Source: Muribaculaceae bacterium
GTDB taxonomy: Bacteria > Bacteroidota > Bacteroidia > Bacteroidales > Muribaculaceae
Length of the DNA: 5,614 bases
Assembly: GCA_029051445.1 (NCBI GenBank)
Contig: JAIDKP010000177.1
Coordinates: 1 to 5,614, forward strand
Direction of reading: 5' to 3'
Shown: positions 1 to 5,614 of the stretch, piece after piece
Layout of the letters: every line of letters begins with the position of its first letter
Position numbering within the stretch: position 1 is the first letter of the stretch
Made by a program: the position numbers and the translations under genes
The notes under the pieces: generated by a model
What the model was told of the DNA's origin: nothing
What the model saw: the letters and a program-made list of their open reading frames with translations, nothing else
The model's database searches: none

Positions 1-1331
1 TTTCATGCGGGCGCCACAACAGCACTGCCACAGCAAGCCGCCTCACCCCGGGTGTCCTGCCCGATACCCTCCGTGTAGACACTCTCTACGGCCCGACCTC
101 CTACTTCGTCTTCCGCGACGAGACAATGGGCTACGACTACAGCCTCGTCAACCGTCTCGGTCAGGACAAAGACATGATCATAGATCTCAAGGTGGCATAC
201 TCCCTTGGAGCAATGATAGAAATGCTTGACTCCGGACAAATAGATCTGATTGCTTTTGAAGTTCCGGTAACAGCCGAATATCAGGAATATGCCATCGCAT
301 GCGGACCGGAGAACAGCACCAGTCAGGTTCTTGTACAGCCAAGGGGACATGGTCGCATTACCGACGTCACCGAGCTGTCGGGCAAGGACGTTTACGTCGA
401 GAAAGGTTCAAAATACCATTACCGCCTTCAGAACCTGAACGAAGAAATAGGTGGAGGCATCAACATCCACCCGATCGACCGTGACACAATCTCGGGAGAA
501 GACCTCATCGGCATGGTCTCGGCGGGCGACATACCGCTCACAGTGGTCGACAGCGATGTCGCAAGACTCAACCGGACATACTACCGCAACATCGACATAT
601 CACTGGAGATCAGTTTTCCGCAAAGATCGCGCTGGGCAGTCTCAAAAAGCAACAAATGGCTTGCCGACACCATCGACGCATGGATCAACCAGGCCGAGCC
701 GCGCAGAGCAAACGAAGCACTGCTACGACGATATTTCGAGCTCTCCAAACAAGAAGACCGCACCTACACGATCGACTTCACCAAGGGCCATATCTCACCC
801 TACGACAAACTGTTCAAAAGATACGCCGACTCCATAGGCTGGGACTGGCGGCTACTCGCAATGCAGGGCTATGCCGAAAGCCGTTTTGACAGCACGGCAG
901 TATCATGGGCCGGAGCCCGCGGCATAATGCAGATTATGCCAGGCCCGGCGCGAGCCTATGGGCTCGATCCCGACGATATAACCGACACAGAAGCCAACAT
1001 CGCCACCGCAGTCAAAATTCTACGTCACCACGACAGCACACTGCGCGACAACATTCCCGATGATTCCGAGCGGATTAAATTTGTACTCGCCTCCTATAAT
1101 TCAGGAATAGCACACATCATCGATGCCATTTCGATCGCCCGTAATACCGGAAAAGACCCGCAGATCTGGGACAACAATGTGGCCGATGCACTACTCATGA
1201 AATCGCAGCCCGAGATCTACAACAACAAAGACATATGCCGTTATGGCTACTTCCGTGGAAGCCAGACAACTTCCTATGTAAAAAACGTCATGCAACTCTA
1301 CAACGAAGCCCGCGACAAAATCCCGCTATGA
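1..1331 (+). CDS. mltF: MltF-type membrane-bound lytic murein transglycosylase (lipoprotein), 5' end cut by window
   Basis: The frame is open from base 3, giving 442 visible residues and a TGA stop at 1329-1331. An ATG at 126 is internal: residues upstream of it (LRVDTLYGPTSYFVFRDETMGYDY, here split as LRVDTLYGP then TSYFVFRDETMGYDY) are the usual first strand of the family's solute-binding domain. Visible codons 1-2 read Ser-Cys after a codon ending in TT (Val or Ile would fit), so this looks like a lipobox and only the signal peptide is missing. Residues about 18-245 form an SBP_bac_3-like domain and about 265-430 an SLT (family 1) domain. The catalytic Glu is in YAESRFD (codon 876-878), followed by GIMQIMP (visible residues 307-313), ASYNSG (363-368) and a late SYVKNV. 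In the family this enzyme cuts the glycan strand of peptidoglycan to 1,6-anhydro products at the outer membrane; in Pseudomonas the binding domain senses muropeptides. All key residues are present. The family assignment is secure; the exact MltF orthology is inferred. Confidence 0.93.
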   Translation, partial: SCGRHNSTATASRLTPGVLPDTLRVDTLYGPTSYFVFRDETMGYDYSLVNRLGQDKDMIIDLKVAYSLGAMIEMLDSGQIDLIAFEVPVTAEYQEYAIACGPENSTSQVLVQPRGHGRITDVTELSGKDVYVEKGSKYHYRLQNLNEEIGGGINIHPIDRDTISGEDLIGMVSAGDIPLTVVDSDVARLNRTYYRNIDISLEISFPQRSRWAVSKSNKWLADTIDAWINQAEPRRANEALLRRYFELSKQEDRTYTIDFTKGHISPYDKLFKRYADSIGWDWRLLAMQGYAESRFDSTAVSWAGARGIMQIMPGPARAYGLDPDDITDTEANIATAVKILRHHDSTLRDNIPDDSERIKFVLASYNSGIAHIIDAISIARNTGKDPQIWDNNVADALLMKSQPEIYNNKDICRYGYFRGSQTTSYVKNVMQLYNEARDKIPL

Positions 1332-1349
1332 TCATCTGAAACCTGCCAG

Positions 1350-1419
1350 AAAAGACTGCTGTTGCATATATGCGTGACATTCCCTATATTAGCACTGCAG
1401 TTAGCAACCAGAATCTTTT
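1350..1419 (+). other. Imperfect long stem-loop downstream of mltF
   Basis: AAAAGA-CTG-(CT)-GTTGC at 1350-1365 can pair with GCAAC-CAG-(AA)-TCTTTT at 1404-1419. That is 14 pairs with two 2-base bulges, closing a 38-base loop that itself holds the 10-base palindrome GCATATATGC (1364-1373, overlapping the last stem bases). It begins 18 bases after the mltF stop and ends in four T residues, so it could help end the mltF transcript. The large loop and the bulges make it a poor classical terminator, and it may be a chance pairing. Confidence 0.22.
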
Positions 1420-1494
1420 GCCTATCGAAACACTTTACTCCTAAGAATCCAATCACAGGGGTTGCGGCAATGCATCTCCGGCACATCGTTCAAC

Positions 1495-1528
1495 GGATTC
1501 TTTCAGGTCATCGGATCTGAAAGGATTT
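1495..1528 (+). promoter_or_regulatory. Inverted repeat in the sigma factor leader (possible operator or leader hairpin)
   Basis: CTTTCAG (1500-1506) and CTGAAAG (1517-1523) are a perfect 7-base inverted repeat separated by 10 bases. Outward extension, GGATT on the left against GATTT on the right, adds two Watson-Crick and three G-T pairs, so in RNA a 12-pair stem is possible. It lies 52 bases before the sigma ATG. As DNA, the two half-sites are centred 17 bases apart, compatible with a dimeric regulator. As RNA, it would be a leader hairpin, and the short T tract after it would also fit a weak terminator. The repeat is seen directly; the role is unknown. Confidence 0.4.
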
Positions 1529-1580
1529 TCTATGTGCCACGCGACACACCTGCAGCCCGATATCACGAGTAAAGTGCCTT

Positions 1581-2177
1581 ATGACCGACAACATCTCCAC
1601 GCACCCCGACAGTCTGCTTATACAACAATACATCGATGGTGACAATCGCGCCTTCGACCTGCTGCTTGCACGCCACAGCACCCGCATCTTCAACCAGATA
1701 TGCCATACCGTCAAAGATATTGAGACTGCCAATGATCTCTTTCAGGAGACCTTCATAAAAGTCGTCGTGCTTCTGCGCGACGGACGCTACAACGAAGAGG
1801 GAAAGTTTCAGGGATGGCTCTCACGCGTGGCAGGAAACATCGTAATGGATCATTTCCGGCACAAACCGGCGACAGCCGGTCTCGCCGTCTCGACCGATGA
1901 TGCCGACATAGACATACTCAACCGCGAAGATCTGGCCGAAATGCCGCTGGAACATACGATTGTATGTCAACAGGCCGAACGCGATGCCGTCATGATAATG
2001 AAATCACTTCCCGAGCCACAGCGCGAAATACTTGAAATGAGATTCTATCGCGACATGAGCTTCAAGGAGATCGCCGAGCAGAAAGGAATGAGCATAAACA
2101 CCGCTCTGGGGCGCATGCACTATGCAGTGAAAAACATGCGCCGTCTCGCCGAGCGTCACAACATAACCCTCTATTGA
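1581..2177 (+). CDS. ECF-type RNA polymerase sigma-70 family sigma factor
   Basis: The 198-residue product has the two-domain ECF layout. Region 2 covers about residues 20-95, with DLFQETF (52-58) and the EGKFQGWLSRVAGNIVMDHF stretch (73-92) typical of Bacteroidetes members. Region 4 covers about residues 138-190, with LPEPQREILEMRFY followed by a helix-turn-helix, SFKEIAEQKGMSINTALGRM (160-179). The linker between them is acidic (DDADIDILNREDLAEMPLE). There is no region 1 or 3 and no C-terminal extension. The start is the first ATG after an in-frame TGA at 1518-1520. Proteins of this class redirect core RNA polymerase to alternative promoters and are usually held by an anti-sigma factor, but none is adjacent here: the next gene is convergent and the previous one is mltF. 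The stop overlaps the stop of the opposing lipoprotein gene by 7 bases. Regulon and signal are unknown. Confidence 0.96.
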   Translation: MTDNISTHPDSLLIQQYIDGDNRAFDLLLARHSTRIFNQICHTVKDIETANDLFQETFIKVVVLLRDGRYNEEGKFQGWLSRVAGNIVMDHFRHKPATAGLAVSTDDADIDILNREDLAEMPLEHTIVCQQAERDAVMIMKSLPEPQREILEMRFYRDMSFKEIAEQKGMSINTALGRMHYAVKNMRRLAERHNITLY

Positions 2178-4294
2178 ATCCAGTCCCGCCAACGGTCGCA
2201 TGACCGCCGCACCATAGCACCGGGTTCGGTATCGGCATATCTGGCCGCAACGGTTTTCAGATTTCCGAGTCTGTAATGTGCCTTGGCTTTAGCCTCGTTG
2301 GTACGCAATATCTTTACTGCCTGACGCGTCATATGACGGAAACGTTCTTCAATCTTTTCCGAATCGTCATACTCATAGATAAACGGATACTGGACCGGAG
2401 GATATGACGACACACCCGACGACGCATAACTGCGCCCCGGCACATAGCTTCCGCGCCAGTATTGTGTAAGCGCCCAGCATTCTTCAAACGAGTTACGCCA
2501 CCCGATAGCATAATCTATCATGGCAAGGCCGCACGTATCGGGATCGGCCGAGGTCTTCAGTATCTTGTGACGCAAATCGGCCATCGCCTTTGCAAAATTC
2601 AGCTTTGCATTGTCGGCCGACGGGAGCAGAGTCTCTTTTGTCGACACCGACATCTCGACCTTGTCGGTCCATGTGCCGCTGTTCACCATCCTGTGTCTCG
2701 ACTGATAGCAGTACATCGGGTCACGTCGCAGATACGGCAAGGTATTCAGACGTTCCATATATTCCGGCGATACACGCGACAGATAGTTGACAGCATCGGC
2801 ATAACGCTCCTCCCGCAGACACAACGTGCCAATCAATTCAAAGAAATAGTCGGGATCAACCCGCGCATACCCTTTCAGAAATCTCGACAGCGGATCCTTT
2901 GCCGCGATAATCTGCTTGTAGACCTTTGACAGTTGTGTCGATTTAAGCGACTGCATCAGTTCAAATGTCATTGAAGAATAATCCACGGTATTTCTGGTCG
3001 CCGGATCATGCCGCATCTGGTCATAAGTTATATATGCAATTTCATTGCCGTCGGCATCATATGCATCCTGATAATGCATCGTGCTGTTTGCCGTGACATT
3101 GTCGGCAAAACCACACAGCAGCACCGCGCCGGCATGGTCCCCCTCGCGCATGAGTACCGGCAGCCAGTGGCCAAACACAATATTCTGCATCAGATCCTTC
3201 CATTCCGACTTTGTCGGAGAAAGTATGTCGACCTTGCTTTTGATCCATTGCAGATCCTCAAGCAGAGTCGCGGTATTGTTGTCGTCGGCATCCATCATCA
3301 TGCGGTAGGCACGCGCATGATCGGCGAAATCACCCGACGAGAATTCTGACTCCATAGCGCGCCCGATAGAAGCCCTCGCGGCCTCCTTATCATCAAGAAA
3401 ATCATTGGAGACATAAGCCGAAAGAAACTCCCAGTCTCCACGATAGGCAGTGACAGAGTCGGCCAATACGGAGTCGGCCACAGGCAGAAGCGCGGTGATA
3501 CGGGCAGTGTCGCCCTCAGCCGCGATCGACTGCAGATGAGACAAGAGCATCGGCGAGTCGGGATTACGTCCGGTCATATAGGCGATCGGATCCTCATGGA
3601 CGATCGACGATATATCGCCCACCGCAGCAAAATACTCGTTGGCCCGATCCACGTCACCAAGGCGCGTCCAGCATCCTGCCACATATCCGAGGGCCATACG
3701 CTTCATCAGGTTGTCATCGGGAAGCGAGCCGAGACGATCCTCAAAAAAAGCGACACAATCCTGATAGCGGCCGGCTGCAAAACAGGCTCTGATCAACTGA
3801 AGGGCATAACGGTCGGCAAACCTGCGGCCTTTATAAGCTTTGCAACGATCGATTATTTCCTGAAACACATCGGCATTACCACTGCTGCGATCTGCCGGAT
3901 AATACCATGGAGAGTTTATTTCCCTGCGGGTTTCCTCCAATTTCTTAGCCGTCAGCAGAAAATCCACCGCCTCACGGTCTCCGGCATTGCGGATAAACGT
4001 ATAAAACGCATTGTCCTCGGCGCGGTCATTGCAACGTGCGTTGAAAGTATCGTAACTGTCTACATACACCGCCTGCCGGATATCGGCCACGGGTATGCGC
4101 GGCGATGTCTGTTGCTGCCACAGATATATATTCTGCCTTATCTGCGCGTCACGTACCGTCTCCGGCCTCGACGAAGAGGCGAAAAAGCAAGGACGGGGTA
4201 TGTCGTTGTAGTATGGTCCGCATGCCGCCAGCCGAGGCACACCTGCGAGCGCGACACTAACGACGGCAAATATATATCGAATCAATTTCATCAT
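2171..4294 (-). CDS. Large TPR-like lipoprotein of unknown function
   Basis: I do not recognise a named function. The chosen ATG (4294-4292; a second ATG follows directly) gives 707 residues beginning MMKLIRYIFAVVSVALAG, a lipoprotein signal peptide ending in the lipobox LAAC with Cys25 as the modified residue, followed by GPYYNDIP. The frame is open further, to a TTG at 4360, but that adds 22 residues unlike a signal peptide. The mature part is mostly helical. TPR-like helix pairs are visible at about residues 162-225 (including FAAGRYQDCVAFFEDRLGS), about 483-508 (LCLREERYADAVNYLSRV) and near the end at 662-688. Other marks are WYYP (130-133) and a Trp/Tyr-rich CWALTQYW (606-613). I recall CGPYY-type lipoproteins from other Bacteroidetes as uncharacterised; this is memory, not a search. 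No acidic surface-export signal directly follows the Cys, so a periplasm-facing location is plausible. The start overlaps the upstream gene by 38 bases in another frame, which suggests translational coupling and a shared complex or pathway. Confidence 0.92.
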   Translation of the reverse strand: MMKLIRYIFAVVSVALAGVPRLAACGPYYNDIPRPCFFASSSRPETVRDAQIRQNIYLWQQQTSPRIPVADIRQAVYVDSYDTFNARCNDRAEDNAFYTFIRNAGDREAVDFLLTAKKLEETRREINSPWYYPADRSSGNADVFQEIIDRCKAYKGRRFADRYALQLIRACFAAGRYQDCVAFFEDRLGSLPDDNLMKRMALGYVAGCWTRLGDVDRANEYFAAVGDISSIVHEDPIAYMTGRNPDSPMLLSHLQSIAAEGDTARITALLPVADSVLADSVTAYRGDWEFLSAYVSNDFLDDKEAARASIGRAMESEFSSGDFADHARAYRMMMDADDNNTATLLEDLQWIKSKVDILSPTKSEWKDLMQNIVFGHWLPVLMREGDHAGAVLLCGFADNVTANSTMHYQDAYDADGNEIAYITYDQMRHDPATRNTVDYSSMTFELMQSLKSTQLSKVYKQIIAAKDPLSRFLKGYARVDPDYFFELIGTLCLREERYADAVNYLSRVSPEYMERLNTLPYLRRDPMYCYQSRHRMVNSGTWTDKVEMSVSTKETLLPSADNAKLNFAKAMADLRHKILKTSADPDTCGLAMIDYAIGWRNSFEECWALTQYWRGSYVPGRSYASSGVSSYPPVQYPFIYEYDDSEKIEERFRHMTRQAVKILRTNEAKAKAHYRLGNLKTVAARYADTEPGAMVRRSCDRWRDWIQ

Positions 4295-5378
4295 GAGTAA
4301 ACGAGCTGAATGCACCTGGATCAAGATGATATAGCGACATCGAATAGTTTGGCGAGGCAATGTGGCGGTCGATAATGCGTTTTATGGAACTAATCGACTT
4401 ATAATCCGACTTCTCTGTGCGCACTATATCACCTTTCCTTATGATCGTACGCCCCGTCACAACCTCGCGCAAAGCCTTGTGACGGTTTTCTCCTGCCGGC
4501 TCGAAATCAGCCGGATCCGTAAGATCCACGTCACGCAGAAGTCCGGCAAACCGGCGGTCACGGAAAAGCAGTTGCCATGTATAGAGAGGATAAGCCACAT
4601 CAAGCGGAAGCCTGTAGCCTGACAAATTACTCAGATAAGGCTTCACATCCTCCGTATCGAGTATCGAGTTCACTGCGTCAGGGTCAGCGAAATTACCTGT
4701 ATTATAGACCATCAGAACACCAAAATCAACCGGCGGCACCGGCTTTGCCAGCTGATGCAGCCTGATTGTCGAACTCAGGCGATAGTTTTTATCTCTTGCA
4801 ACGAGCTCCGATCTGACAGACTCACACAAATCAAAGAAAGCCTGTTCGGTCGACTCAGTCCAGTCACAGTCAAGCTGAAACTCATCTACATTAGGGATAA
4901 AATTATATGAGACCATGTTGCATACCCGCTCCACAATTTTCGCCGCCCACAACGCTGATTCCTGCTCCATAGCCCTGAGAGCCTCTACTGTAATATAAAC
5001 AGTCGGTACATAATCTGCCTTTGCCAGAGCAGGACGCGAAGTCCAATAGCCGGTGTCTTCCACTGCCGGGAAGCGCAATGTGGCGTTCGGGACAACAGGA
5101 TCTTCCGGAGGCATGGCTCCGCTATTGGCCACAATGTCAAACATACGCAGATATATGCGTCCCACATCATGGCTTTCTATGAAATCAAGTTCGGCCTTCC
5201 CGGGATCAAACACAGTTTTCCAGTAGTAGACAGCATTTACCGACCTGTGGGGCAGTTCGGGCCGATACGTGAGATTCAGCCCTACGCCGACAAGTGTCAC
5301 AAGCCCGAATATAAGCGACAGCAGATAAAAGACCGCCCTACTGCTGCGCGGCAAATGTATACTCTGTCCCAATGTCAA
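4257..5378 (-). CDS. Membrane-anchored, TIM-barrel-like protein of unknown function (TTG start)
   Basis: The 373-residue product has a short basic N-terminus (RSSR), one hydrophobic segment (about 15-36) and a globular domain expected in the periplasm. The segment lacks a lipobox, so it is either an anchor or a cleaved signal. The domain shows the alternation expected of a (beta/alpha) barrel: AVYYWKT (49-55), GRIYLRMFDI (73-82), VPTVYIT (124-130), EFQLDCDWT (166-173), LSSTIRLHQL (201-210), GVLMVYNTG (220-228) and LPLDVAYPLYTW (257-268). It resembles DUF3142-type proteins, which also carry an LDxDxx strand after a YxWQ-like first strand. Asp170 and Asp172, at the end of the fourth strand, sit where barrel glycosidases keep catalytic acids. 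A hydrolase role is inferred, and I know of no characterised member. Starts: the frame opens after a TGA at 5402-5400 and contains no ATG before Met79, so TTG at 5378 (or 5372, 5354) must be used to keep the membrane segment. It is the first gene of a two-gene unit with the lipoprotein. Confidence 0.9.
   Translation of the reverse strand: MTLGQSIHLPRSSRAVFYLLSLIFGLVTLVGVGLNLTYRPELPHRSVNAVYYWKTVFDPGKAELDFIESHDVGRIYLRMFDIVANSGAMPPEDPVVPNATLRFPAVEDTGYWTSRPALAKADYVPTVYITVEALRAMEQESALWAAKIVERVCNMVSYNFIPNVDEFQLDCDWTESTEQAFFDLCESVRSELVARDKNYRLSSTIRLHQLAKPVPPVDFGVLMVYNTGNFADPDAVNSILDTEDVKPYLSNLSGYRLPLDVAYPLYTWQLLFRDRRFAGLLRDVDLTDPADFEPAGENRHKALREVVTGRTIIRKGDIVRTEKSDYKSISSIKRIIDRHIASPNYSMSLYHLDPGAFSSFTHDEIDSIYICRR
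5376..5378 (-). other. Probable TTG start codon of the barrel-protein gene
   Basis: On the minus strand no ATG occurs in any frame between the promoter and the hydrophobic segment. Candidate starts in frame are TTG at 5378-5376, TTG at 5372-5370 and TTG at 5354-5352. The predicted transcription start lies near 5397, so the leader would be only about 20 bases for the first candidate and about 45 for the last. There is no Shine-Dalgarno-like sequence, which is usual in Bacteroidetes. Which of the three TTG codons is used cannot be settled here. Confidence 0.55.
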
Positions 5379-5403
5379 ATATGCTGTGGTGTTACAATTT
5401 CAA

Positions 5404-5435
5404 CAAAGATACCTAACCTGCCGTTGATGTCCAAA
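5404..5435 (-). promoter_or_regulatory. Bacteroidetes-type primary promoter (-33 TTTG, -7 TATCTTTG)
   Basis: Read on the minus strand, TTTG (5435-5432, the end of a T6G tract) is followed by a 20-base spacer and TATCTTTG (5411-5404), an exact match to the Bacteroides -7 consensus TAnnTTTG. Both boxes and the spacing fit the promoter recognised by the phylum's main sigma factor. Transcription would start near 5395-5399, about 20 bases before the TTG start at 5378, and would cover both the barrel-protein gene and the overlapping lipoprotein gene. This suggests expression by the housekeeping sigma factor rather than by the ECF factor in this window. Confidence 0.72.
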
Positions 5436-5457
5436 AAAGCCCCGGTCAATCAACCAA
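5433..5457 (-). terminator. Possible weak terminator after the DUF4491 gene
   Basis: Just after the DUF4491 stop, the minus strand reads TTGGTTGATTGACCGG, which can form a short stem (G-C, G-C, T-A plus three G-T pairs, loop GATT). It is followed by GGC and a run of six T residues. The stem is weak, so this may not act as a terminator. If it does, its T run is shared with the -33 box of the next promoter. Confidence 0.25.
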
Positions 5458-5459
5458 AT

Positions 5460-5614
5460 TTAACTCTCGGCCGGTTCCGATTTACCGGTCCTGTTTTCAG
5501 GTCGCTTCGGGAACCATCCCCTGGCAACACGTTTTTTTTGTTCAAACAACTCCCCTATGGACCAGAACGACGAAGCTCCCCACACCGCAAGCAATGTCGA
5601 CCAAAGTATATCGT
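5460..5614 (-). CDS. DUF4491 family membrane protein, C-terminal part only
   Basis: A minus-strand frame enters from the right window edge and runs 50 codons (5612-5463) to a TAA at 5462-5460. It reads DILWSTLLAVWGASSFWSIG (residues 1-20), ELFEQKKRVARGWFPKRPEN (21-40), then a polar tail. A hydrophobic segment followed by FWSIGELFEQKKRVxxGWFPxxP is the C-terminal signature I associate with DUF4491, a small (about 100 residues) multi-pass membrane protein common in Bacteroidales and of unknown function. About half the gene is outside the window. QKK is encoded within a run of eight A residues (T8 at 5532-5539 on the plus strand). Its stop lies 25 bases before the -33 box of the next gene, which has its own promoter. 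Confidence 0.85.
   Translation of the reverse strand, partial: DILWSTLLAVWGASSFWSIGELFEQKKRVARGWFPKRPENRTGKSEPAES

Larger units (their letters stand above)
1332..1580. other. Non-coding gap between mltF and the sigma factor gene
   Basis: This 249-base gap contains no convincing gene on either strand; a 62-codon minus-strand frame (1298-1486) runs into mltF and its product is like no protein I know. It holds two inverted repeats (1350-1419 and 1495-1528). The only Bacteroidetes-like promoter candidate I see for the sigma factor is weak: TTAG at 1389-1392, a 20-base spacer, then ATCTTTTG at 1413-1420. This keeps the TTTG part of TAnnTTTG but not the TA. It would give a leader of about 150 bases. 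The gap implies that the sigma gene may have its own promoter and need not be part of an mltF operon. Confidence 0.6.

Noticed and set aside
126..1331. ATG at 126 as the start of the transglycosylase
   Set aside because: The upstream 41 codons are open and encode the conserved first strand of the binding domain and a Ser-Cys lipobox end, so the start lies beyond the window.
3456..3480. Direct repeat GAGTCGGCCA at 3456-3465 and 3471-3480
   Set aside because: It encodes a local ADSV-LADSV duplication within the lipoprotein, and two short copies do not make a functional repeat element.
3536..4300. 254-codon plus-strand frame opposite the lipoprotein gene
   Set aside because: It is antisense to a gene with a clear signal peptide and repeat pattern, its product resembles no family I know, and it has no promoter of its own. 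The same applies to 2462-2929 and 3008-3349.
4295..4360. Longer lipoprotein start at TTG 4360
   Set aside because: It would put 22 odd residues before a well-formed signal peptide and deepen the overlap with the upstream gene to 104 bases, while an ATG pair sits exactly where the signal peptide should begin.
5532..5539. Run of eight T as a phase-variable slippage tract
   Set aside because: It encodes the QKK of a conserved family motif, is short, and there is no sign of a broken frame.
5557..5614. Plus-strand frame starting ATG at 5557 at the right edge
   Set aside because: The opposite strand carries a recognisable DUF4491 C-terminus over the same bases, so this short frame is a shadow.

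Overview
The window reads as a chromosomal segment of a Bacteroidales bacterium, possibly a gut Muribaculaceae-type genome (the family assignment is a guess). The clues are a Bacteroidetes-type promoter (TTTG, 20-bp spacer, TATCTTTG), no Shine-Dalgarno-like sequence at the starts, a DUF4491 gene end, and proteins typical of that phylum. There are no mobile elements, tRNA or rRNA genes, or CRISPR arrays.

Layout: (1) 1-1331, plus strand: the almost complete end of an MltF-type lytic transglycosylase lipoprotein, cut by the window edge just before its lipobox cysteine. (2) 1332-1580: a non-coding gap with two inverted repeats. (3) 1581-2177, plus strand: an ECF-type sigma factor with no anti-sigma gene beside it. 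(4) 5378-2171, minus strand: a two-gene unit of unknown function. The first gene encodes a membrane-anchored protein that looks like a TIM-barrel hydrolase and appears to start at TTG. The second encodes a ~707-residue lipoprotein with TPR-like helical repeats; its start overlaps the end of the first gene by 38 bases, and its stop overlaps the sigma factor stop in a tail-to-tail arrangement. (5) 5404-5435: a good promoter for this unit. (6) 5614-5460, minus strand: the C-terminal 50 residues of a DUF4491 membrane protein.

The common theme is the cell envelope: a peptidoglycan-cleaving lipoprotein, a sigma factor of a class that often answers envelope signals, and a pair of exported proteins made from one message. 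The pair (4257-5378 plus 2171-4294) is the best candidate for an undescribed system. One member looks like an enzyme facing the periplasm and the other like a helical-repeat lipoprotein scaffold. No link between the sigma factor and the pair is shown by sequence beyond adjacency and the 7-base overlap of their ends.
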